Assembly: GCA_009774235.1 (NCBI GenBank)
Contig: VSNJ01000113.1
Span: 1-13,613 of the forward strand
Length of the DNA: 13,613 bases
Direction: 5' to 3'
Source: Lachnospiraceae bacterium
GTDB taxonomy: Bacteria > Bacillota > Clostridia > Lachnospirales > Lachnospiraceae
Of the stretch, positions 7,376 through 13,613 are shown one piece after another. A program made the translations under genes and the position numbers. The notes below the pieces were generated by a model, which saw nothing but the letters and a program-made list of their open reading frames with translations, did no database searches and had not been told where the DNA came from. The first letter of the stretch is position 1. The number at the start of each line of letters is the position of its first letter.

Positions 7376-9009
7376 AGGTGCATTTTATCCGCAAACACAG
7401 ACATCCTTCTGCCCATAGGAAACTCATAAAGTTCCTGCCTGTTTAATCCCTGCAGTTTCAGTACAAGTACAAAATATATAAATACCGCCAGGGCTACAGA
7501 TGGAAGTATAGCTATATAAATTTTGTGTGTAAGCATAAATACCAGATAATAAACACCAAATGCTACGACTCCCATTATAAATGATGCTATTAATGGCACA
7601 CAGAAACTTCTTGTAATCTCCTGTTTATATCCAAGGTACTTTTTAAGTGACCTGTTATTCAGCAGGCACACAAGCATAGGATATGTTACATTGCCAGCTA
7701 CAAGTGCATATACGCCTATATTAGTCCACATAAGAAGCCCTGCCACTATTCCTACATGTATAATAAGCGATATAAGAGAATGCAGGACAGGAAGCCCCAT
7801 TTTATCTATGCTTTGCAATACACCATTGGTAACTGTAGACAAAGCATAGAATATTATACATGATGAACCTGTTATAAGCATCATTGCACTTACCGTATAG
7901 TCTGCCGCTGGAAAAAGCAGCCTTATAACAGGCTCTGCAAGGACTGCAAGCCCCATTGCAGATGGAAATGCTATAATCATATTAAATTTTACTGCCATTG
8001 ACACTTTTCCTTTTACACTCTCTGTATCACCTGAGGCAAAGGATATTACAAGGCTTGGTATCATTGATGAAGCTATAGCTGTAGACACAGCTACAGGCAC
8101 GTTTACGAGCAGTTTATATTTAGTGCTATATATACCCTGCATTGTACTTACCACTTTATCAGGGATTTCTTTAAGTCCCATAATTGCATTAAAAAGGGTA
8201 ACATCTACAATTCCGCTTAACTGGTATACTGTCTGGCTTAAAATTATTGGTATTACAGTTATTGCTATTATTTTATACGACTGTGCTGCAGAAATAGTCC
8301 TGGAAGTTTTATCTCTTTTTTCCTGTCTGCTCATAACAGGCTTGTACATAAAGTATATAACTGAAAGGATTAACAGGGCAACAACTGCACCCATGCATGT
8401 ACCTAATGTACCACCAGCTGCCCCCCATGCAGGCAGCTGGTCTGATGCACTATGTGCACGCATAAAGAAATATGCAGCAGAAACACTAACAAATGCATTT
8501 ACTACTTGTTCAAATATCTGTGATACAGCTGTAGGAAGCATTGTCTTCCTGCCTTGGAAAAGCCCTCTTAAAGTACCCATAACTGCTACTATAAATATAG
8601 TCGGCGCAAGTATCCTTAATGGAATTGCCACACCACTGTACTTTGAAAAAAACTGGTTCTCAAGCCAGTCTGCCCCAAAGTAGACAAATAATGCTGCTGC
8701 ACCGCCTGTAACTACAGATACAGCCATTGAATACCTGAAAAGCTTATATGCGTTTTTATACCTTTTCTGTGCGCATCTGGCAGATACCATTTTAGATACT
8801 GCCATAGGCATTCCATACGAGGATATAATAAGAAGTATATTATAGATTTCATATGCCGCTGAATATATTCCATTGCCCTCATCACCTATTATATTGGCCA
8901 TAGGTATACGGTAAATCATACCGATTATCCTGACCATTATAGATGCTACGGCAAGGATAGTGCCCTGTTTAAGGAATCCGCCTGTGGTGCTTTCCTTTGA
9001 AGAACCCAT
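7363..9009 (-). CDS. SpoVB/YtgP-type polysaccharide or lipid II flippase (MOP/PST family)
   Basis: A 548-residue polytopic membrane protein with about 14 hydrophobic segments, the normal size and layout for the polysaccharide transporter branch of the MOP superfamily. The N-terminus carries the family's first helix ending in RIIGMIYRIP (about 27-36) and then IGDEGNGIYSAAYEIY (about 41-56), as in Bacillus SpoVB and YtgP (a MurJ-type lipid II flippase). Family members move undecaprenyl-linked sugars across the cytoplasmic membrane for peptidoglycan, spore cortex or polysaccharide. SpoVB and YtgP cannot be told apart by eye, so no symbol is given. Start: ATG at 9009 with a strong AGGGGG site 8 nt upstream that overlaps the ybeY end. 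The 15-nt gap to ybeY implies co-transcription with the sporulation and ribosome genes upstream. This favours a role in spore cortex or general wall synthesis, but that is inference. Confidence 0.9.
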   Translation of the reverse strand: MGSSKESTTGGFLKQGTILAVASIMVRIIGMIYRIPMANIIGDEGNGIYSAAYEIYNILLIISSYGMPMAVSKMVSARCAQKRYKNAYKLFRYSMAVSVVTGGAAALFVYFGADWLENQFFSKYSGVAIPLRILAPTIFIVAVMGTLRGLFQGRKTMLPTAVSQIFEQVVNAFVSVSAAYFFMRAHSASDQLPAWGAAGGTLGTCMGAVVALLILSVIYFMYKPVMSRQEKRDKTSRTISAAQSYKIIAITVIPIILSQTVYQLSGIVDVTLFNAIMGLKEIPDKVVSTMQGIYSTKYKLLVNVPVAVSTAIASSMIPSLVISFASGDTESVKGKVSMAVKFNMIIAFPSAMGLAVLAEPVIRLLFPAADYTVSAMMLITGSSCIIFYALSTVTNGVLQSIDKMGLPVLHSLISLIIHVGIVAGLLMWTNIGVYALVAGNVTYPMLVCLLNNRSLKKYLGYKQEITRSFCVPLIASFIMGVVAFGVYYLVFMLTHKIYIAILPSVALAVFIYFVLVLKLQGLNRQELYEFPMGRRMSVFADKMHLLKN

Positions 9010-9024
9010 CCTGCTGTCCCCCTT

Positions 9025-9531
9025 CTAATCCCTGGTTATCCCAAGTGCATTTAATATTTCATCCTGCTTACTCTCCATTACCTCCCTGTCCCTGTCTGCC
9101 ATATGGTCATACCCCATAAGATGCAGCATGCTATGCGCTGTAAGGAAACATACTTCCCGTTTTAATGAATGTCCATATTCCTTTGCCTGTTCTTTGGCAC
9201 GCTCTAGTGATATTATAATATCACCAAGCAGAAGTTCACCACTTTCAGGGTTAAAATACATGGCAGCAGCTTCATCTTCCCCAAGAATGGAAAAATCAGC
9301 TGGGGGGCTGTAATCTGCCATAGGAAATGAAAGGACATCTGTAGGGACATCAAGGTTCCTGAAATCCCTGTTAAGCTCACGTATACCATTATCATCCGTA
9401 AATGTAACACTTACTTCGCACTGGTATGGGCACTTTTCAAGTTCTATTGCTTTTATAATAACTTTACCTAATATTTCTTCATAGTCAAAACCAATTTCAT
9501 CATCTGTTTCTTTTTCTACCAGTATTGTCAT
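9025..9531 (-). CDS. ybeY: Endoribonuclease YbeY (16S rRNA 3' maturation)
   Basis: A 168-residue UPF0054-family metalloprotein. Seen: the signature LNRDFRNLDVPTDVLSFPM (53-71) and the zinc site HSMLHLMGYDH, with H133, H137 and H143 as the three metal ligands. The segment between them (about 72-105) is longer than in E. coli, as is common in Clostridia. Known role: single-strand endoribonuclease needed for 16S rRNA 3' end processing and late 70S ribosome quality control, working with a PhoH-like ATPase, which is encoded two genes upstream. Start: the ATG at 9531 begins the conserved MTILVE strand and lies 4 nt after the stop of the preceding gene. An in-frame ATG at 9543 would add four residues and overlap that gene, and a GGAAAGG lies just ahead of it, so it remains possible. 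A still longer reading to 9591 would add 20 residues absent from the family. Confidence 0.96.
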   Translation of the reverse strand: MTILVEKETDDEIGFDYEEILGKVIIKAIELEKCPYQCEVSVTFTDDNGIRELNRDFRNLDVPTDVLSFPMADYSPPADFSILGEDEAAAMYFNPESGELLLGDIIISLERAKEQAKEYGHSLKREVCFLTAHSMLHLMGYDHMADRDREVMESKQDEILNALGITRD

Positions 9532-9535
9532 TCTG

Positions 9536-10765
9536 CTAACCATACCTTTCCATATCCAGAAGATTCTGCTCTTCACTGAAAGCATTATCAATATAAAATC
9601 CCATAAGTTTATTTAGCTGTCTTCTGTCCATTCCTGATTCATCAAGGTTTCCTTTTGCAATTCTGTTGCTAAATATATTTTTTACAATTTTTTCATCAGT
9701 TATCTCTTCCCTTTTACCTTTTTTTTCAAGATACTCACTTATAGATATAATACAGTCACTTAACATTATAATAGCTTCTTCAGGGGATTTAGGCTTTTCA
9801 GAAGATGTACTGTTCTGCCTTGCCGCACTGGCAAGCACTGCTGGAAACCTGTATTCCCTGGCAATCCTGTTAAATGCGTCTATATCCCCTTTTTCACTAT
9901 AAATCCTTCCTGCTTCATGGTAAAGCCCGCCTGTACCTGCAAGCAGCCTGTCAAACCCCATAAATGCTGCTGCTTTATATGACAACCTGCCATTCTGTAC
10001 AGAGTGGCTGTATAAATAACTGGAATGTTCCATTATTCTCTGCATAAGTTCACTGTCTATATCAAAAAGCCCTGACAAAACCATATGTTCATGTTTTTTA
10101 TCAATACAGTATGTAATCCAGGCTGCTGTTAAAAGAATTATATTACCTGCGGTGCACAAGCCAACATACTCTTTATTACATGCTAATTCATAGAAATCAA
10201 ATCTGTACAAAACTAACAACAGCACAACCGTAAGTGCAGTTAATATAACTGCTGCATATATAAATAACTTTTTTCTTTTTACTTCTGATATAATAAATGC
10301 AAGCAGTATTCCAAGGACTGCATGGAAAATAACTTTCCTTATATTACCAGCAGCACCTGGAGATAAAACCATATACTGCAACATAAGGAGTGCATGGCAT
10401 GGCACTGCATGTCCCATGCCCTCTCTTACAGCTATAACTGCTACTGCTAACATCCATATAGTTCCAGTTTGTACCACACTTTCTAATGCCACAATTACAT
10501 TAGATAACATAAAAAATATAATAAATATTCTTTTAGCCAAAATATTTTCTACCATTTTGCCATTATCTTTTAAATAATAATATACAAATACCATTATACC
10601 TACAATGGATGTTGAAATATTGGCAAAAATTTCTTTTAATGCTGTACCTGATATAATGCCACTTAAAACTGTGCCTGTCAGGACTGTTAAATAAATCCCT
10701 AGTGTAAATAATGCTTTCTCCCTGCGTTTCTTTGCCCTGGTGCTTTTATCTCCCTTTTTTCTCAA
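9536..10765 (-). CDS. PgpH-position membrane protein with a degenerate HD domain
   Basis: A 409-residue protein in the genomic slot of the c-di-AMP phosphodiesterase PgpH. Seen: a basic N-terminus, then about seven or eight hydrophobic helices (about 18-220), then a short cytoplasmic domain aligning with the PgpH HD domain. H254 (SHS) and D337 (MLSD) survive. The HD pair reads H283-E284 (YHEAG for YHDIG), and the HH pair reads Q317-N318 (ARQNST for QHHGT). The segment carrying the intervening histidine is shortened by roughly 20-30 residues. The large extracytoplasmic 7TMR-HDED domain of PgpH (which is about 700 residues) is absent. Metal-dependent hydrolysis of c-di-AMP is therefore unlikely; a scaffold or sensing role is possible. 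Start: TTG at 10765 with GGAGG 8 nt upstream; the GTG at 10783 has no ribosome site. It lies 22 nt after phoH and 4 nt before ybeY. The frame is open throughout, arguing against a fresh pseudogene. Confidence 0.82.
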   Translation of the reverse strand: MRKKGDKSTRAKKRREKALFTLGIYLTVLTGTVLSGIISGTALKEIFANISTSIVGIMVFVYYYLKDNGKMVENILAKRIFIIFFMLSNVIVALESVVQTGTIWMLAVAVIAVREGMGHAVPCHALLMLQYMVLSPGAAGNIRKVIFHAVLGILLAFIISEVKRKKLFIYAAVILTALTVVLLLVLYRFDFYELACNKEYVGLCTAGNIILLTAAWITYCIDKKHEHMVLSGLFDIDSELMQRIMEHSSYLYSHSVQNGRLSYKAAAFMGFDRLLAGTGGLYHEAGRIYSEKGDIDAFNRIAREYRFPAVLASAARQNSTSSEKPKSPEEAIIMLSDCIISISEYLEKKGKREEITDEKIVKNIFSNRIAKGNLDESGMDRRQLNKLMGFYIDNAFSEEQNLLDMERYG

Positions 10766-10773
10766 AATCCCTG

Positions 10774-10778
10774 CCTCC
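10774..10778 (-). promoter_or_regulatory. Ribosome binding site supporting a TTG start for the HD-relic gene
   Basis: GGAGG on the minus strand, 8 nt before TTG 10765-10763. The only upstream alternative, GTG at 10783, has an AT-rich region without a purine site in front of it and would place this GGAGG inside the coding sequence. Confidence 0.65.
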
Positions 10779-10787
10779 GGCACTGTA

Positions 10788-11819
10788 TTATCTGTTGTTT
10801 ACACGCCTTTTTTTCTGCCTGTTTTCAGTTTCTTTTGCCTCCCTGGCGGCCTTTTTTCTCTGCTGGCTCTTCTCATAATCATCATACGCAGTTACAATCT
10901 GTTGTACAAGCGGATGCCTTACTACATCTTTGTTAGTAAGGTATGAAAATCCTATATCACTAACTTTGCCCAGCACTTCAACTGCATGTTCGAGCCCTGA
11001 CTTTACATCTGCCTGAAGGTCCTTTTGTGTAAGGTCGCCCGTAACTATCACTTTTGAACCAAACCCAATCCTTGTAAGGAACATTTTCATCTGTGCTGGT
11101 GTTGTATTTTGTGCTTCATCAAGTATAATAAATGAATTGTCTAATGTACGTCCCCTCATATATGCAAGTGGTGCAACTTCTATAAGTCCTTTTTCTACAT
11201 TGCGCAGATAGCTGTCAGCACCCATAATCTGGTATAGTGCATCATAAAGCGGCCTCAAATATGGGTCTACTTTGCTCTGTAAATCACCTGGAAGGAAGCC
11301 AAGCTTCTCCCCTGCTTCTATTGCAGGCCTTGTAAGTATAATCCTGCTGACATCATCACGTTTAAATGCATCTATTGCCATTGCCATCGCAAGATAAGTT
11401 TTCCCTGTACCAGCAGGCCCTATGCCAAAGACTATCATTTTCTTCCTTATCAGGTCAACATACTCTTTCTGTCCTGCTGTCTTTGGTTTTACAGGTTTTC
11501 CCTGTACTGTGCGGCACACAATGTCAGAATCCAGTTCTACAAGCTCACCTTCACGGTTCTCTACTGCCAGGGCAAGTATATAATTAACATTCTGCTCTGT
11601 AATTTCATTGCCTCTTTTAGACAGCTCCAGAAGCTGCATAAGTATGCTTTCTGCCTGTTTTACACCTGCTTCGCCACCTACAAGTTTAAGTGCTCCGTCC
11701 CTTGCCACCATTGTAACATTTAATGACTTTTCAATTTTCTTTATATTGATATCGAAACTGCCAAATATATTTCTCTCATGTTCCACTGGTATCTCTATTA
11801 TCGTTTCCATTATTGCCAT
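10788..11819 (-). CDS. phoH: PhoH-like ATPase (YbeZ/PhoH family)
   Basis: A 343-residue cytoplasmic P-loop ATPase. Seen: an N-terminal small RNA-binding-like (KH-type) region (about 15-65), a linker, then the PhoH core with Walker A GPAGTGKT (134-141), the ILTRPAIEAGEKLGFLPG segment (160-177), Walker B ILDEAQN (232-237) and VTGDLTQKD (259-267). The C-terminal tail (about 316-343) is highly basic (RKKAAREAK, KKRR), suggesting RNA contact. PhoH/YbeZ proteins associate with YbeY in rRNA processing, and the two genes share this operon. Start: ATG at 11819 with GAGG 10 nt upstream; the in-frame ATG at residue 4 lies too far from that site. The first 44 nt overlap the end of yqfD in a different frame, suggesting coupled translation. 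Confidence 0.95.
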   Translation of the reverse strand: MAIMETIIEIPVEHERNIFGSFDINIKKIEKSLNVTMVARDGALKLVGGEAGVKQAESILMQLLELSKRGNEITEQNVNYILALAVENREGELVELDSDIVCRTVQGKPVKPKTAGQKEYVDLIRKKMIVFGIGPAGTGKTYLAMAMAIDAFKRDDVSRIILTRPAIEAGEKLGFLPGDLQSKVDPYLRPLYDALYQIMGADSYLRNVEKGLIEVAPLAYMRGRTLDNSFIILDEAQNTTPAQMKMFLTRIGFGSKVIVTGDLTQKDLQADVKSGLEHAVEVLGKVSDIGFSYLTNKDVVRHPLVQQIVTAYDDYEKSQQRKKAAREAKETENRQKKRRVNNR

Positions 11820-13041
11820 TTTGTTTTTTCCTCTTTTTATTAATTTTGCGGTAATTATCCTGCTCTTTCTGGACTTTTACATTTGAAGATGCAATATAGC
11901 TTCCACCAGATTTTTTCACTACAAGTTCTGCACTGGTTATTTTATATCCAAGCTCTTCCTGCTCTTTTAAATAATATCCAAATCTCTCATTTAAAAGTGC
12001 TTCTGCCTCTTTAAGTGAATATTTGGCATGTGTATATTTTACTTCTGCAAAGCACTGTTTCCAGAAATATGCCGGAAACCTTAACGACAGTTCTGGTAAA
12101 ATTTGTCCACCTTCACGAATTATATCACATTTTTCATAAGTTTCCAAATTATTTAAGGGATTATAGAAAAAAACATTTTTGCCAAACAGTTCAATATTGT
12201 AAATATATTTATCCCTTCCTGTATATTCTTTCCTGGAATAGTCTTCTTCAAGGATATCCTCATATTTTTTAATACTTTCAATAACTACTTTTCCTTCTGC
12301 CCTTACCTTTCTTTTACGTATTAGTGTATCCCCGTCCCCTATAATTTTATCAATGCCTGAAACCAGCACTTTATTCTTTTTAACTTTATCCCCCGCCCTT
12401 ACTTTTGCTGTGCCTCTGCTTGTCACAATAGATATAACTGTGCCCCCGTCTTCCGCTATAAGGCTTGCAGGCTCTTCTTCCTCTTGTTTTTCTTTGACAA
12501 GCTGTGCTTCTTTTATTTTTATAAATATCTTGCTTCCCCGCAGCTGTGCGGAAACCCATCCTATATCTTCAAAGCTGTGTCTTATATTTTCCCTTATCTG
12601 GCTGCATTCTACATCTTTTACTGCCATGCCGCCATATACTTCCTGCCTTTCAAGGTATTTTAGAAGGCTTTCTTTGGTATGGTATGACTGTCCTTCTATT
12701 GAGATTCCCCATATACGGCTTGCCAGGAACAGAAGAAGGCTGAAAAATACTGCTACTCCTGCAAAGAAGCTTATCCTTTTATACATTTCACTTAGGATAA
12801 ATGGAACTCCTGTACGTTCAATTACAACAGGCCTTACTTTACATTTTCTTGCAAGCGGGCGCAGTTTATAGAAGTCTTTAAGAAAAATCCTGCAGTATAA
12901 TAACCCATCACTGCCGTCACGCCGTATCATCCACAGTTCTATGCCATGGTTGCGGCAGAGATTTACAAAACGCCTGCTTCCATATCCGTTTATGCGTATT
13001 AACAGATAACCACTGAACCAGCCTGTCACTTTATGTACCAT
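11776..13041 (-). CDS. yqfD: Sporulation protein YqfD
   Basis: A 421-residue single-pass membrane protein of the YqfD family, recognised from its N-terminal segment (GWFSGYLLIRINGYGSRRF at about 7-25, with a following NLCRNHGIELW) and its place between yqfC and phoH. One hydrophobic helix at about residues 90-108 separates a roughly 88-residue N-terminal part from a large C-terminal part (about 110-400) rich in short strands. In Bacillus the gene is transcribed in the mother cell under sigma-E; its molecular activity is unknown. The C-terminus ends in a lysine-rich then Asn/Gly-rich tail (about 400-421), much of it encoded in the 44-nt overlap with phoH, so the tail is probably not conserved. 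Start: ATG at 13041, 17 nt after yqfC. AGGAGG overlapping the yqfC stop is 13 nt away, with a weaker TAGG 7 nt away. Confidence 0.92.
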   Translation of the reverse strand: MVHKVTGWFSGYLLIRINGYGSRRFVNLCRNHGIELWMIRRDGSDGLLYCRIFLKDFYKLRPLARKCKVRPVVIERTGVPFILSEMYKRISFFAGVAVFFSLLLFLASRIWGISIEGQSYHTKESLLKYLERQEVYGGMAVKDVECSQIRENIRHSFEDIGWVSAQLRGSKIFIKIKEAQLVKEKQEEEEPASLIAEDGGTVISIVTSRGTAKVRAGDKVKKNKVLVSGIDKIIGDGDTLIRKRKVRAEGKVVIESIKKYEDILEEDYSRKEYTGRDKYIYNIELFGKNVFFYNPLNNLETYEKCDIIREGGQILPELSLRFPAYFWKQCFAEVKYTHAKYSLKEAEALLNERFGYYLKEQEELGYKITSAELVVKKSGGSYIASSNVKVQKEQDNYRKINKKRKKQNGNNGNDNRDTSGT

Positions 13042-13058
13042 GTTTAAACCTATGCCTC

Positions 13059-13397
13059 CTAGTGATACTCTATTGAATTTATATTACCTGTCACACACAT
13101 TCCATCTTCCCTGAAATATGCAATTATAAGTTTCTCGCCAAGTATATGTATCCTGCACGTCTTTGTCTGTATTCTTATAAGACATTCTGTGTATTCAATA
13201 ATATTCCTGTAATTTTCAACACAGAACCTGTGCCTGCCATATCCAGTAATTATTGGTGCTTTGGCTATTATGTCTTCTGTCATATTTAGTTTCCTTGATA
13301 TCCGCTCTGCTATGGCAGGTTCGCACATCGAAGGCTTTGCAGCAGGTTTTTTACTGTGCTTATGTACAGATGGCTTATTCCTGTCCTTTCTAAGCAT
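13059..13397 (-). CDS. yqfC: YabP/YqfC-family sporulation protein
   Basis: A 112-residue protein. After a basic, probably disordered N-terminus (1-25) it carries the compact YqfC fold: LNMTEDIIAKAPIITGYG (37-54), CVENYRNIIEYTE (59-71), then a beta-rich end with RIHILGEKL (82-90) and VTGNINSIEY (102-111). There is no membrane helix or signal peptide. The family is restricted to endospore formers and in Bacillus is under sigma-E; its biochemical role is not known. It is the first gene of the cluster. ATG at 13397 has a strong GGAGG site 7 nt upstream. The gap to yqfD is 17 nt. It differs from YabP, its paralogue, by being next to yqfD and phoH rather than yabQ. Confidence 0.93.
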   Translation of the reverse strand: MLRKDRNKPSVHKHSKKPAAKPSMCEPAIAERISRKLNMTEDIIAKAPIITGYGRHRFCVENYRNIIEYTECLIRIQTKTCRIHILGEKLIIAYFREDGMCVTGNINSIEYH

Positions 13398-13489
13398 CTG
13401 TTTCCCTCCCTGCCCGGTCTTTGGTTACTATATATTTACCGGTGCCAATAATATTTCCTATTAATTTATGCATGAATATACAAAATTGT

Positions 13490-13498
13490 TACTATATG
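13490..13498 (-). promoter_or_regulatory. Weak sporulation-sigma-like -10 element upstream of yqfC
   Basis: CATATAGTA on the minus strand fits the sigma-K -10 pattern CATAnnnTA exactly and the sigma-E -10 CATACAnT in 7 of 8 positions. It lies about 93 nt before the yqfC ATG. The region 14-16 nt upstream (around TTTAAT) lacks the ATA core expected of a sigma-E -35, so the match is partial. No good sigma-A promoter was found in the same 216-base stretch. Confidence 0.25.
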
Positions 13499-13522
13499 GC
13501 ATGTGTCTGGAAATTAAACATA

Positions 13523-13577
13523 TTACAAGTCCCTTATTTATTAGGTTTTGCTTAACTAAATAACCTTGTTCTTGTAA
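13523..13577. repeat. Nested inverted repeat upstream of yqfC
   Basis: Outer arms TTACAAG (13523-13529) and CTTGTAA (13571-13577) enclose inner arms TTATTTA (13534-13540) and TAAATAA (13557-13563). The inner stem can extend by three more pairs (TTA/TAA) across a single bulged C. The internal loop is 4 and 7 nt and the tip is about 9 nt. On the minus strand it is followed by mixed AT sequence, not a clean U-run. It could be an atypical terminator of a gene beyond the window or a regulatory structure ahead of yqfC. Confidence 0.4.
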
Positions 13578-13613
13578 CAATATATAAAATTAGCATTATA
13601 AAATGGTTTTTAA

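Noticed and set aside
8123..8683. 186-codon open frame on the plus strand inside the flippase gene
   Set aside because: It is antisense to a clearly conserved membrane protein, has no recognisable domain or ribosome site, and its composition is what the reverse strand of hydrophobic codons gives.
9025..9591. A ybeY start at 9591 giving 188 residues
   Set aside because: The extra 20 residues overlap the upstream gene, do not belong to the family, and the conserved MTILVE opening begins at 9531.
12353..12871. 172-codon open frame on the plus strand inside yqfD
   Set aside because: It is a shadow of the yqfD coding sequence with no ribosome site, no family resemblance, and Ser/Leu-rich noise composition.
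13398..13613. A short leader peptide (9 codons, ATG at about 13520) upstream of yqfC, preceded by AAGGGA
   Set aside because: It is too short to judge, without enriched regulatory codons or a following attenuator; a match of this kind is expected by chance in AT-rich sequence.

Overview
The window looks like chromosomal DNA of a spore-forming, low-GC anaerobic Firmicute, most likely class Clostridia and plausibly Lachnospiraceae. Reasons: AT-rich coding sequence, GGAGG-type ribosome binding sites, the sporulation genes yqfC and yqfD next to phoH and ybeY, and a SpoVB/YtgP-type flippase. The family-level placement is inference. All ten genes lie on the minus strand, so the biological reading order runs from position 13613 down to 1. 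I found no tRNA, rRNA, CRISPR array, insertion sequence or clear intrinsic terminator.

Region 1 (13613 to about 7363) is a tight cluster: yqfC, yqfD, phoH, a membrane protein with a relic HD domain, ybeY and a MATE-like flippase. Gaps are 4 to 22 nt, and yqfD overlaps phoH by 44 nt. The first five genes match the Bacillus order yqfC-yqfD-phoH-pgpH-ybeY. The fourth gene stands where the c-di-AMP phosphodiesterase gene pgpH normally is, but it lacks the extracytoplasmic domain and most HD metal ligands. Where Bacillus continues with dgkA-cdd-era, this genome has the flippase and then a SWIM-SNF2 helicase (7282-4091). The cluster therefore joins forespore/mother-cell sporulation functions, 16S rRNA maturation and ribosome quality control (YbeY with its PhoH-type ATPase partner), and cell-envelope or spore-envelope lipid-linked precursor export. 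The 216 bases upstream of yqfC carry a nested inverted repeat and a weak sporulation-sigma-like -10 element.

Region 2 (about 4070 to 2181) is a single gene with its own convincing promoter (extended -10) and a leader of roughly 100 nt containing a two-tier hairpin and a 13-bp palindrome. It encodes a three-part protein: a C_GCAxxG_C_C putative redox-active domain, a degenerate GGDEF domain, and an EAL domain retaining all the catalytic residues I can check. The simplest reading is a redox-responsive c-di-GMP phosphodiesterase. It is the most unusual object in the window.

Region 3 (2160 to 14) is an OmpR/VanR-type response regulator overlapping a VanS-like sensor histidine kinase by 11 nt, behind a weak extended -10 promoter. 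Its target genes are not in the window. It may also receive read-through from the c-di-GMP gene, because no terminator separates them.

Two second-messenger themes meet here: an apparently inactivated c-di-AMP hydrolase relic inside the sporulation/ribosome cluster, and an apparently active c-di-GMP hydrolase with a redox-type input domain just downstream.
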